64,000 nucleotides of DNA from the NCBI GenBank assembly GCA_023525715.1, contig JAKNSD010000073.1, forward strand, positions 580,062 to 644,061, written 5' to 3'. The first letter of the stretch is position 1, and each line of letters starts with the position of its first letter. Source of the DNA: Cichorium intybus (Eukaryota > Streptophyta > Magnoliopsida > Asterales > Asteraceae). Made by a program: the position numbers and the translations under genes. Positions 52,199 to 64,000 of this stretch are shown one piece after another. Below the pieces are notes generated by a model that saw nothing but the letters and a program-made list of their open reading frames with translations, had not been told where the DNA came from and made no database searches.

Positions 52199-54319
52199 AA
52201 AATTTAAGGAGTTTCTCATGAACCCAGGTACACCAGAAATGTTTTAAAATGATCACAAAGTGTAATTATATGTAATCTTTGAATTTTACAAAAATTGAAA
52301 AATTAGGAATTTTTCATGTACCGGGGTACACGACAAATTGTTAAAAATAACAGAAAAAATATCATTAAAAAATTCAAAATTTAAGGAGTTTCTCATGAAC
52401 CCAGGTACACCAGAAATGTTTTAAAATGATCACAAAGTGTAATTATAGGTAATCTTTGAATTTTACAAAAATTGAAAAATTAAGAATTTTTCATGTACCG
52501 GGGTACACGACAAATTGTTAAAAATAACAGAAAAAATATCATTAAAAAATTCAAAATTTAAGGAGTTTCTCATGAACCCAGGTACACCAGAAATGTTTTA
52601 AAATGATCACAATGTGTAATTATAGGTAATTTTTGAATTTTACAAAAATTGAAAAATTAAGAATTTTTCATGTACCGGGGTACACGACAAATTGTTAAAA
52701 ATAACAGAAAAAATATCATTAAAAAATTCAAAATTTAAGGAGTTTCTCATGAACCCAGGTACACCAGAAATGTTTTAAAATGATCACAATGTGTAATTAT
52801 AGGTAATTTTTGAATTTTACAAAAATTGAAAAATTAAGAATTTTTCATGTACCGGGGTACACGACAAATTGTTAAAAATAACAGAAAAAATATCATTAAA
52901 AAATTCAAAATTTAAGGAGTTTCTCATGAACCCAGGTACACCAGAAATGTTTTAAAATGATCACAAAGTGTAATTATATGTAATCTTTGAATTTTACAAA
53001 AATTGAAAAATTAGGAATTTTTCATGTACCGGGGTACACGACAAATTGTTAAAAATAACAGAAAAAATATCATTAAAAAATTCAAAATTTAAGGAGTTTC
53101 TCATGAACCCAGGTACACCAGAAATGTTTTAAAATGATCACAAAGTGTAATTATAGGTAATCTTTGAATTTTACAAAAATTGAAAATTAGGAATTTTTCA
53201 TGTACCGGGGTACACGACAAATTGTTAAAAATAACAGAAAAAATATCATTAAAAAATTCAAAATTTAAGGAGTTTCTCATGAACCCAGGTACACCAGAAA
53301 TGTTTTAAAATGATCACAAAGTGTAATTATAGGTAATCTTTGAATTTTACAAAAATTGAAAAATTAGGAATTTTTCATGTACCGGGGTACACGACAAATT
53401 GTTAAAAATAACAGAAAAAATATCATTAAAAAATTCAAAATTTAAGGAGTTTCTCATGAACCCAGGTACACCAGAAATGTTTTAAAATGATCACAAAGTG
53501 TAATTATATGTAATCTTTGAATTTTACAAAAATTGAAAAATTAGGAATTTTTCATGTACCGGGGTACACGACAAATTGTTAAAAATAACAGAAAAAATAT
53601 CATTAAAAAATTCAAAATTTAAGGAGTTTCTCATGAACCCAGGTACACCAGAAATGTTTTAAAATGATCACAAAGTGTAATTATAGGTAATCTTTGAATT
53701 TTACAAAAATTGAAAATTAAGAATTTTTCATGTACCGGGGTACACGACAAATTGTTAAAAATAACAGAAAAAATATCATTAAAAAATTCAAAATTTAAGG
53801 AGTTTCTCATGAACCCAGGTACACCAGAAATGTTTTAAAATGATCACAAAGTGTAATTATAGGTAATCTTTGAATTTTACAAAAATTGAAAAATTAGGAA
53901 TTTTTCATGTACCGGGGTACACGACAAATTGTTAAAAATAACAGAAAAAATATCATTAAAAAATTCAAAATTTAAGGAGTTTCTCATGAACCCAGGTACA
54001 CCAGAAATGTTTTAAAATGATCATAAAGTGTAATTATAGGTAATTTTTGAATTTTACAAAAATTGAAAAATTAGGAATTTTTCATGTACCGGGGTACACG
54101 ACAAATTGTTAAAAATAACAGAAAAATATCATTAAAAAATTCAAAATTTAAGGAGTTTCTCATGAACCCAGGTACACCAGAAATGTTTTAAAATGATCAC
54201 AAAGTGTAATTATAGGTAATTTTTGAATTTTACAAAAATTGAAAAATTAAGAATTTTTCATGTACCGGGGTACACGACAAATTGTTAAAAATAACAGAAA
54301 AAATATCATTAAAAAATTC

Positions 54320-56442
54320 AAAATTTAAGGAGTTTCTCATGAACCCAGGTACACCAGAAATGTTTTAAAATGATCACAATGTGTAATTATAGGTAATTTT
54401 TGAATTTTACAAAAATTGAAAAATTAAGAATTTTTCATGTACCGGGGTACACGACAAATTGTTAAAAATAACAGAAAAAATATCATTAAAAAATTCAAAA
54501 TTTAAGGAGTTTCTCATGAACCCAGGTACACCAGAAATGTTTTAAAATGATCACAAAGTGTAATTATAGGTAATTTTTGAATTTTACAAAAATTGAAAAA
54601 TTAAGAATTTTTCATGTACCGGGGTACACGACAAATTGTTAAAAATAACAGAAAAAATATCATTAAAAAATTCAAAATTTAAGGAGTTTCTCATGAACCC
54701 AGGTACACCAGAAATGTTTTAAAATGATCACAATGTGTAATTATAGGTAATTTTTGAATTTTACAAAAATTGAAAAATTAAGAATTTTTCATGTACCGGG
54801 GTACACGACAAATTGTTAAAAATAACAGAAAAAATATCATTAAAAAATTCAAAATTTAAGGAGTTTCTCATGAACCCAGGTACACCAGAAATGTTTTAAA
54901 ATGATCACAAAGTGTAATTATAGGTAATTTTTGAATTTTACAAAAATTGAAAAATTAAGAATTTTTCATGTACCGGGGTACACGACAAATTGTTAAAGAT
55001 AACAGAAAAAATATCATTAAAAAATTCAAAATTTAAGGAGTTTCTCATGAACCCAGGTACACCAGAAATGTTTTAAAATGATCACAAAGTGTAATTATAG
55101 GTAATTTTTGAATTTTACAAAAATTGAAAAATTAAGAATTTTTCATGTACCGGGGTACACGACAAATTGTTAAAAATAACAGAAAAAATATCATTAAAAA
55201 ATTCAAAATTTAAGGAGTTTCTCATGAACCCAGGTACACCAGAAATGTTTTAAAATGATCACAATGTGTAATTATAGGTAATTTTTGAATTTTACAAAAA
55301 TTGAAAAATTAAGAATTTTTCATGTACCGGGGTACACGACAAATTGTTAAAAATAACAGAAAAAATATCATTAAAAAATTCAAAATTTAAGGAGTTTCTC
55401 ATGAACCCAGGTACACCAGAAATGTTTTAAAATGATCACAAAGTGTAATTATAGGTAATTTTTGAATTTTACAAAAATTGAAAAATTAAGAATTTTTCAT
55501 GTACCGGGGTACACGACAAATTGTTAAAAATAACAGAAAAAATATCATTAAAAAATTCAAAATTTAAGGAGTTTCTCATGAACCCAGGTACACCAGAAAT
55601 GTTTTAAAATGATCACAATGTGTAATTATAGGTAATTTTTGAATTTTACAAAAATTGAAAAATTAAGAATTTTTCATGTACCGGGGTACACGACAAATTG
55701 TTAAAAATAACAGAAAAAATATCATTAAAAAATTCAAAATTTAAGGAGTTTCTCATGAACCCAGGTACACCAGAAATGTTTTAAAATGATCACAATGTGT
55801 AATTATAGGTAATTTTTGAATTTTACAAAAATTGAAAAATTAAGAATTTTTCATGTACCGGGGTACACGACAAATTGTTAAAAATAACAGAAAAAATATC
55901 ATTAAAAAATTCAAAATTTAAGGAGTTTCTCATGAACCCAGGTACACCAGAAATGTTTTAAAATGATCACAAAGTGTAATTATATGTAATCTTTGAATTT
56001 TACAAAAATTGAAAAATTAGGAATTTTTCATGTACCGGGGTACACGACAAATTGTTAAAAATAACAGAAAAAATATCATTAAAAAATTCAAAATTTAAGG
56101 AGTTTCTCATGAACCCAGGTACACCAGAAATGTTTTAAAATGATCACAAAGTGTAATTATAGGTAATCTTTGAATTTTACAAAAATTGAAAATTAGGAAT
56201 TTTTCATGTACCGGGGTACACGACAAATTGTTAAAAATAACAGAAAAAATATCATTAAAAAATTCAAAATTTAAGGAGTTTCTCATGAACCCAGGTACAC
56301 CAGAAATGTTTTAAAATGATCACAAAGTGTAATTATAGGTAATCTTTGAATTTTACAAAAATTGAAAAATTAGGAATTTTTCATGTACCGGGGTACACGA
56401 CAAATTGTTAAAAATAACAGAAAAAATATCATTAAAAAATTC
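54320..56442. repeat. Second copy of the 12-monomer block
   Basis: It has the same subtype order as 50,074-52,198, ending in P (55,913), a 1-bp-short Q and a full Q. It then runs directly into the regular 6/7-mer HOR. The overlap with the first unit of that HOR (55,913-57,149) suggests that the regular series was seeded from this block. Confidence 0.7.
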
Positions 56443-59400
56443 AAAATTTAAGGAGTTTCTCATGAACCCAGGTACACCAGAAATGTTTTAAAATGATCAT
56501 AAAGTGTAATTATAGGTAATTTTTGAATTTTACAAAAATTGAAAAATTAGGAATTTTTCATGTACCGGGGTACACGACAAATTGTTAAAAATAACAGAAA
56601 AATATCATTAAAAAATTCAAAATTTAAGGAGTTTCTCATGAACCCAGGTACACCAGAAATGTTTTAAAATGATCACAAAGTGTAATTATAGGTAATTTTT
56701 GAATTTTACAAAAATTGAAAAATTAAGAATTTTTCATGTACCGGGGTACACGACAAATTGTTAAAAATAACAGAAAAAATATCATTAAAAAATTCAAAAT
56801 TTAAGGAGTTTCTCATGAACCCAGGTACACCAGAAATGTTTTAAAATGATCACAAAGTGTAATTATAGGTAATTTTTGAATTTTACAAAAATTGAAAAAT
56901 TAAGAATTTTTCATGTACCGGGGTACACGACAAATTGTTAAAAATAACAGAAAAAATATCATTAAAAAATTCAAAATTTAAGGAGTTTCTCATGAACCCA
57001 GGTACACCAGAAATGTTTTAAAATGATCACAAAGTGTAATTATAGGTAATTTTTGAATTTTACAAAAATTGAAAAATTAAGAATTTTTCATGTACCGGGG
57101 TACACGACAAATTGTTAAAAATAACAGAAAAAATATCATTAAAAAATTCAAAATTTAAGGAGTTTCTCATGAACCCAGGTACACCAGAAATGTTTTAAAA
57201 TGATCACAAAGTGTAATTATATGTAATCTTTGAATTTTACAAAAATTGAAAAATTAGGAATTTTTCATGTACCGGGGTACACGACAAATTGTTAAAAATA
57301 ACAGAAAAAATATCATTAAAAAATTCAAAATTTAAGGAGTTTCTCATGAACCCAGGTACACCAGAAATGTTTTAAAATGATCACAAAGTGTAATTATAGG
57401 TAATCTTTGAATTTTACAAAAATTGAAAAATTAGGAATTTTTCATGTACCGGGGTACACGACAAATTGTTAAAAATAACAGAAAAAATATCATTAAAAAA
57501 TTCAAAATTTAAGGAATTTCTCATGAACCCAGGTACACCAGAAATGTTTTAAAATGATCATAAAGTGTAATTATAGGTAATTTTTGAATTTTACAAAAAT
57601 TGAAAAATTAGGAATTTTTCATGTACCGGGGTACACGACAAATTGTTAAAAATAACATAAAAATATCATTAAAAAATTCAAAATTTAAGGAGTTTCTCAT
57701 GAACCCAGGTACACCAGAAATGTTTTAAAATGATCACAAAGTGTAATTATAGGTAATTTTTGAATTTTACAAAAATTGAAAAATTAAGAATTTTTCATGT
57801 ACCGGGGTACACGACAAATTGTTAAAAATAACAGAAAAAATATCATTAAAAAATTCAAAATTTAAGGAGTTTCTCATGAACCCAGGTACACCAGAAATGT
57901 TTTAAAATGATCACAAAGTGTAATTATAGGTAATTTTTGAATTTTACAAAAATTGAAAAATTAAGAATTTTTCATGTACCGGGGTACACGACAAATTGTT
58001 AAAAATAACAGAAAAAATATCATTAAAAAATTCAAAATTTAAGGAGTTTCTCATGAACCCAGGTACACCAGAAATGTTTTAAAATGATCACAAAGTGTAA
58101 TTATAGGTAATTTTTGAATTTTACAAAAATTGAAAAATTAAGAATTTTTCATGTACCGGGGTACACGACAAATTGTTAAAAATAACAGAAAAAATATCAT
58201 TAAAAAATTCAAAATTTAAGGAGTTTCTCATGAACCCAGGTACACCAGAAATGTTTTAAAATGATCACAAAGTGTAATTATATGTAATCTTTGAATTTTA
58301 CAAAAATTGAAAAATTAGGAATTTTTCATGTACCGGGGTACACGACAAATTGTTAAAAATAACAGAAAAAATATCATTAAAAAATTCAAAATTTAAGGAG
58401 TTTCTCATGAACCCAGGTACACCAGAAATGTTTTAAAATGATCACAAAGTGTAATTATAGGTAATCTTTGAATTTTACAAAAATTGAAAAATTAGGAATT
58501 TTTCATGTACCGGGGTACACGACAAATTGTTAAAAATAACAGAAAAAATATCATTAAAAAATTCAAAATTTAAGGAGTTTCTCATGAACCCAGGTACACC
58601 AGAAATGTTTTAAAATGATCATAAAGTGTAATTATAGGTAATTTTTGAATTTTACAAAAATTGAAAAATTAGGAATTTTTCATGTACCGGGGTACACGAC
58701 AAATTGTTAAAAATAACAGAAAAATATCATTAAAAAATTCAAAATTTAAGGAGTTTCTCATGAACCCAGGTACACCAGAAATGTTTTAAAATGATCACAA
58801 AGTGTAATTATAGGTAATTTTTGAATTTTACAAAAATTGAAAAATTAAGAATTTTTCATGTACCGGGGTACACGACAAATTGTTAAAAATAACAGAAAAA
58901 ATATCATTAAAAAATTCAAAATTTAAGGAGTTTCTCATGAACCCAGGTACACCAGAAATGTTTTAAAATGATCACAAAGTGTAATTATAGGTAATTTTTG
59001 AATTTTACAAAAATTGAAAAATTAAGAATTTTTCATGTACCGGGGTACACGACAAATTGTTAAAAATAACAGAAAAAATATCATTAAAAAATTCAAAATA
59101 TAAGGAGTTTCTCATGAACCCAGGTACACCAGAAATGTTTTAAAATGATCACAAAGTGTAATTATAGGTAATTTTTGAATTTTACAAAAATTGAAAAATT
59201 AAGAATTTTTCATGTACCGGGGTACACGACAAATTGTTAAAAATAACAGAAAAAATATCATTAAAAAATTCAAAATTTAAGGAGTTTCTCATGAACCCAG
59301 GTACACCAGAAATGTTTTAAAATGATCACAAAGTGTAATTATATGTAATCTTTGAATTTTACAAAAATTGAAAAATTAGGAATTTTTCATGTACCGGGGT

Positions 59401-62400
59401 ACACGACAAATTGTTAAAAATAACAGAAAAAATATCATTAAAAAATTCAAAATTTAAGGAGTTTCTCATGAACCCAGGTACACCAGAAATGTTTTAAAAT
59501 GATCACAAAGTGTAATTATAGGTAATCTTTGAATTTTACAAAAATTGAAAAATTAGGAATTTTTCATGTACCGGGGTACACGACAAATTGTTAAAAATAA
59601 CAGAAAAAATATCATTAAAAAATTCAAAATTTAAGGAGTTTCTCATGAACCCAGGTACACCAGAAATGTTTTAAAATGATCACAAAGTGTAATTATAGGT
59701 AATCTTTGAATTTTACAAAAATTGAAAAATTAGGAATTTTTCATGTACCGGGGTACACGACAAATTGTTAAAAATAACAGAAAAAATATCATTAAAAAAT
59801 TCAAAATTTAAGGAGTTTCTCATGAACCCAGGTACACCAGAAATGTTTTAAAATGATCATAAAGTGTAATTATAGGTAATTTTTGAATTTTACAAAAATT
59901 GAAAAATTAGGAATTTTTCATGTACCGGGGTACACGACAAATTGTTAAAAATAACAGAAAAATATCATTAAAAAATTCAAAATTTAAGGAGTTTCTCATG
60001 AACCCAGGTACACCAGAAATGTTTTAAAATGATCACGAAAGTGTAATTATAGGTAATTTTTGAATTTTACAAAAATTGAAAAATTAAGAATTTTTCATGT
60101 ACCGGGGTACACGACAAATTGTTAAAAATAACAGAAAAAATATCATTAAAAAATTCAAAATTTAAGGAGTTTCTCATGAACCCAGGTACACCAGAAATGT
60201 TTTAAAATGATCACAAAGTGTAATTATAGGTAATTTTTGAATTTTACAAAAATTGAAAAATTAAGAATTTTTCATGTACCGGGGTACACGACAAATTGTT
60301 AAAAATAACAGAAAAAATATCATTAAAAAATTCAAAATTTAAGGAGTTTCTCATGAACCCAGGTACACCAGAAATGTTTTAAAATGATCACAAAGTGTAA
60401 TTATAGGTAATTTTTGAATTTTACAAAAATTGAAAAATTAAGAATTTTTCATGTACCGAGGTACACGACAAATTGTTAAAAATAACAGAAAAAATATCAT
60501 TAAAAAATTCAAAATTTAAGGAGTTTCTCATGAACCCAGGTACACCAGAAATGTTTTAAAATGATCACAAAGTGTAATTATATGTAATCTTTGAATTTTA
60601 CAAAAATTGAAAAATTAGGAATTTTTCATGTACCGGGGTACACGACAAATTGTTAAAAATAACATAAAAAATATCATTAAAAAATTCAAAATTTAAGGAG
60701 TTTCTCATGAACCCAGGTACACCAGAAATGTTTTAAAATGATCACAAAGTGTAATTATAGGTAATCTTTGAATTTTACAAAAATTGAAAAATTAGGAATT
60801 TTTCATGTACCGGGGTACACGACAAATTGTTAAAAATAACAGAAAAAATATCATTAAAAAATTCAAAATTTAAGGAGTTTCTCATGAACCCAGGTACACC
60901 AGAGATGTTTTAAAATGATCACAAAGTGTAATTATAGGTAATCTTTGAATTTTACAAAAATTGAAAAATTAGGAATTTTTCATGTACCGGGGTACACGAC
61001 AAATTGTTAAAAATAACAGAAAAAATATCATTAAAAAATTCAAAATTTAAGGAGTTTCTCATGAACCCAGGTACACCAGAAATGTTTTAAAATGATCATA
61101 AAGTGTAATTATAGGTAATTTTTGAATTTTACAAAAATTGAAAAATTAGGAATTTTTCATATACCGGGGTACACGACAAATTGTTAAAAATAACAGAAAA
61201 ATATCATTAAAAAATTCAAAATTTAAGGAGTTTCTCATGAACCCAGGTACACCAGAAATGTTTTAAAATGATCACAAAGTGTAATTATAGGTAATTTTTG
61301 AATTTTACAAAAATTGAAAAATTAAGAATTTTTCATGTACCGGGGTACACGACAAATTGTTAAAAATAACAGAAAAAATATCATTAAAAAATTCAAAATT
61401 TAAGGAGTTTCTCATGAACCCAGGTACACCAGAAATGTTTTAAAATGATCACAAAGTGTAATTATAGGTAATTTTTGAATTTTACAAAAATTGAAAAATT
61501 AAGAATTTTTCATGTACCGGGGTACACGACAAATTGTTAAAAATAACAGAAAAAATATCATTAAAAAATTCAAAATTTAAGGAGTTTCTCATGAACCCAG
61601 GTACACCAGAAATGTTTTAAAATGATCACAAAGTGTAATTATAGGTAATTTTTGAATTTTACAAAAATTGAAAAATTAAGAATTTTTCATGTACCGGGGT
61701 ACACGACAAATTGTTAAAAATAACAGAAAAAATATCATTAAAAAATTCAAAATTTAAGGAGTTTCTCATGAACCCAGGTACACCAGAAATGTTTTAAAAT
61801 GATCACAAAGTGTAATTATATGTAATCTTTGAATTTTACAAAAATTGAAAAATTAGGAATTTTTCATGTACCGGGGTACACGACAAATTGTTAAAAATAA
61901 CAGAAAAAATATCATTAAAAAATTCAAAATTTAAGGAGTTTCTCATGAACCCAGGTACACCAGAAATGTTTTAAAATGATCACAAAGTGTAATTATAGGT
62001 AATCTTTGAATTTTACAAAAATTGAAAAATTAGGAATTTTTCATGTACCGGGGTACACGACAAATTGTTAAAAATAACAGAAAAAATATCATTAAAAAAT
62101 TCAAAATTTAAGGAGTTTCTCATGAACCCAGGTACACCAGAAATGTTTTAAAATGATCACAAAGTGTAATTATAGGTAATCTTTGAATTTTACAAAAATT
62201 GAAAAATTAGGAATTTTTCATGTACCGGGGTACACGACAAATTGTTAAAAATAACAGAAAAAATATCATTAAAAAATTCAAAATTTAAGGAGTTTCTCAT
62301 GAACCCAGGTACACCAGAAATGTTTTAAAATGATCATAAAGTGTAATTATAGGTAATTTTTGAATTTTACAAAAATTGAAAAATTAGGAATTTTTCATGT

Positions 62401-62818
62401 ACCGGGGTACACGACAAATTGTTAAAAATAAAAGAAAATTATCATTAAAAAATTCAAAATTTAAGGAGTTTCTCATGAACCCAGGTACACCAGAAATGTT
62501 TTAAAATGATCACAAAGTGTAATTATAGGTAATTTTTGAATTTTACAAAAATTGAAAAATTAAGAATTTTTCATGTACCGGGGTACACGACAAATTGTTA
62601 AAAATAACAGAAAAAATATCATTAAAAAATTCAAAATTTAAGGAGTTTCTCATGAACCCCGGTACACCAGAAATGTTTTAAAATGATCACAAAGTTTAAT
62701 TATAGGTAATTTTTGAATTTTACAAAAATTGAAAAATTAAGAATTTTTCATGTACCGGGGTACACGACAAATTGTTAAAAATAACAGAAAAAATATCATT
62801 AAAAATTCAAAATTTAAG
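55913..62818. repeat. Regular 6/7-monomer HOR (1,061 / 1,238 bp units)
   Basis: P monomers (ATATGTAATCTTTG) start at 55,913, 57,150, 58,211, 59,272, 60,511 and 61,749, giving units of 1,237, 1,061, 1,061, 1,239 and 1,238 bp. The 6-mer is P Q R S S S and the 7-mer is P Q Q R S S S. In each of the five complete units R carries the same 1-bp deletion in GAAAAATATC, which accounts for the missing base per unit. The second 7-mer is one base longer because of an insertion (CACGAAAG near 60,036). The last unit loses its final S and passes into the TTTCGCATG trio at 62,819. Copies are nearly identical, with isolated changes such as CCGAGG near 60,457. Confidence 0.9.
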
Positions 62819-63515
62819 GAGTTTCGCATGAACCCAGGTATACCAGAAATGTTTTAAAATGATCACAATGTGTAATTATAGGTAATTTTTGAATTTTACA
62901 AAAATTGAAAAATTAAGAATTTTTCATGTACCAGGGTACACGACAAATTGTTAAAAATAACAGAAAAAATATCATTAAAAAATTCAAAATTTAAGGAGTT
63001 TCTCATGAACCCAGGTACACCTGAAATGTTTTAAAATGATCACAATGTGTAATTATAGGTAATTTTTGAATTTTACAAAAATTGAAAAATTAAGAATTTT
63101 TCATGTACCGGGGTACACGACAAATTGTTAAAAATAACAGAAAAAATATCATTAAAAAATTCAAAATTTAAGGAGTTTCTCATGAACCTAGGTACACCAG
63201 AAATGTTTTAAAATGATCACAAAGTGTAATTATAGGTAATTTTTGAATTTTACAAAAATTGAAAAATTTAGAATTTTTCATGTATAGGGGTACACGACAA
63301 ATTGTTAAAAATAACAGAAAAATATCATTAAAAAATTCAAAATTTAAGGAGTTTCTCATGAACCCAGGTACACCAGAAATGTTTTAAAATGATCACAAAG
63401 TGTAATTATAGGTAATTTTTGAATTTTACAAAAATTGAAAAATTAAGAATTTTTCATGTACCGGGGTACACGACAAATTGTTAAAAATAACAGAAAAAAT
63501 ATCATTAAAAATTTC
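61749..63515. repeat. Ten-monomer block matching 44,242-46,0xx (bookend copy)
   Basis: The order is P Q Q R S S, then the trio TTTCGCATG, CACCTGAAATG and CCTAGG/TATAGGGG, then a monomer ending in AAAAATTTCAAAA. The same ten monomers in the same order begin at 44,242. The offset is 17,507 bp (99 monomers minus 16 bp). Private differences of this copy include GTATACCAGAAATG and CCAGGGTACA near 62,837 and 62,932. Confidence 0.8.
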
Positions 63516-63869
63516 AAAATTTAAGGAGTTTCTCATGAACCCAGGTACACCAGAAATGTTTTAAAATGATCACAAAGTGTAATTATAGGTAATTTTTGAA
63601 TTTTACAAAAATTGAAAAATTAAGAATTTTTCATGTACCGGGGTACACGACAAATTGTTAAAAATAACAGAAAAAATATCATTAAAAAATTCAAAATTTA
63701 AGGAGTTTCTCATGAACCCAGGTACACCAGAAATGTTTTAAAATGATCACAAAGTGTAATTATAGGTAATTTTTGAATTTTACAAAAATTGAAAAATTAA
63801 GAATTTTTCATGTACCGGGGTACACGACAAATTGTTAAAAATAACAGAAAAAATATCATTAAAAAATTC

Positions 63870-64000
63870 AAAATTTAAGGAGTTTCTCATGAACCCAGGT
63901 ACACCAGAAATGTTTTAAAATGATCACAATGTGTAATTATAGGTAATTTTTGAATTTTACAAAAATTGAAAAATTAAGAATTTTTCATGTACCGGGGTAC
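63870..64000 (+). repeat. Partial monomer cut by the window end
   Basis: This is the 362nd monomer. Only its first 131 bp are present, of the CACAATG/AAG subtype, ending inside the CCGGGGTAC motif. The array therefore extends beyond the right edge of the window. Confidence 0.95.

Larger units (their letters stand above)
1..64000. repeat. 177-bp AT-rich satellite DNA array, about 361 full copies
   Basis: The same 177-bp unit is repeated head to tail in one orientation across the whole window. The anchor AAAATTTAAGGAG recurs at 1, 178, 355, 532 and so on to 63,870, so the last copy is a 131-bp partial. Spacings between marked monomers are multiples of 177 within a few bases; small differences trace to 1-2 bp indels, most often in the A-runs near TATCATTAAAAAATTC. 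The first monomer has 44 G+C in 177 (25%). No unique sequence interrupts the array and neither end is reached. Long nucleosome-sized satellites of this kind are known from centromeric and other constitutive heterochromatin of eukaryotes; a centromeric role here is an inference only. I do not recognise the family or the host species. All three forward frames and all three reverse frames carry stops in every unit, so it is not a coding repeat. Confidence 0.98.
41942..64000. repeat. HOR domain 4: most uniform part of the array
   Basis: Monomers here differ from one another at few positions. The main subtypes are S (AAG type, CACAAAG), T (CACAATG), GAT (GTTAAAGATAAC), P (ATATGTAATCTTTG with AGG), Q (ATAGGTAATCTTTG with AGG), R (CATAAAG with AGG and a 1-bp-short GAAAAATATC), and a marked trio (TTTCGCATG; CACCTGAAATG; CCTAGGTAC). 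Domain-1 to domain-3 markers such as ACTCAGG, CATTTACC, ACAACTTG and CATTAAC are absent. Low diversity and conserved order point to the most recent expansion in the window. Confidence 0.8.

Noticed and set aside
1..64000. CRISPR-like array of regular repeats.
   Set aside because: The whole 177-bp unit is repeated with no unique spacers between short conserved repeats, and no cas-like genes are present.
1..64000. Transposon, LTR or rDNA spacer array.
   Set aside because: No coding domain, terminal repeat, target-site duplication, promoter-like unique block or rRNA sequence interrupts the array at any point I read.
1..64000. Assembly collapse or artificial expansion of one repeat.
   Set aside because: Ordered subtypes with private markers at constant offsets argue that the sequence records real HOR structure. 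Copy number in the most uniform part (55,913-62,818) could still be misjudged by an assembler, and only spanning reads would settle that.

Overview
The whole window is one uninterrupted tandem array of an AT-rich satellite DNA (about 25% G+C by count of the first monomer). The basic unit is 177 bp, with occasional 175-178 bp copies caused by 1-2 bp indels. Taking the phase in which the unit starts at base 1, the window holds about 361 complete monomers plus a 131-bp partial one that begins at 63,870 and runs off the end. I found no protein gene, tRNA, rRNA, transposon or unique spacer on either strand. The array continues beyond both edges, so its true length is greater than 64 kb.

A head-to-tail array of hundreds of nucleosome-sized, AT-rich monomers is characteristic of eukaryotic centromeric, pericentromeric or subtelomeric heterochromatin. 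I do not recognise the monomer and cannot name the species from it. Plant, insect, nematode and other eukaryotes all remain possible.

The structure is nested. (i) Each 177-bp monomer is itself an old, diverged dimer of a 98-bp half (19-116 in the first copy) and a 79-bp half (117-195). Each half opens with a related 17-bp motif of the form CATG-W-ACC-NN-GGTACAC, and each is preceded by a similar A/T-tract run. (ii) Inside the monomer lie three inverted repeats: a 15-bp-arm A/T hairpin, an overlapping 9-bp-arm A/T hairpin, and a GC-rich 6-bp-arm palindrome. (iii) Monomers fall into recognisable subtypes marked by shared substitutions and 1-bp indels, and these recur in fixed order as higher-order repeats (HORs).

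Four HOR domains can be read. Domain 1 (about 1-16,639) holds older, shuffled units, including a 12-monomer block repeated at an offset of 3,187 bp and a 9-monomer, 1,593-bp HOR at 12,570-16,462. Domain 2 (about 16,640-29,556) has a different 9-monomer HOR (1,591-1,592 bp) and a 16-monomer, 2,830-bp super-unit. Domain 3 (about 29,557-41,941) has an 8-monomer core (1,416 bp) with 7-, 10- and 14-monomer variants. Domain 4 (about 41,942-64,000) is the most uniform, with alternating subtypes and a 6/7-monomer HOR (1,061 or 1,238 bp) at 55,913-62,818. Blocks shared across domains, and a 10-monomer block that bookends domain 4, record past unequal exchange or copying between distant parts of the array.
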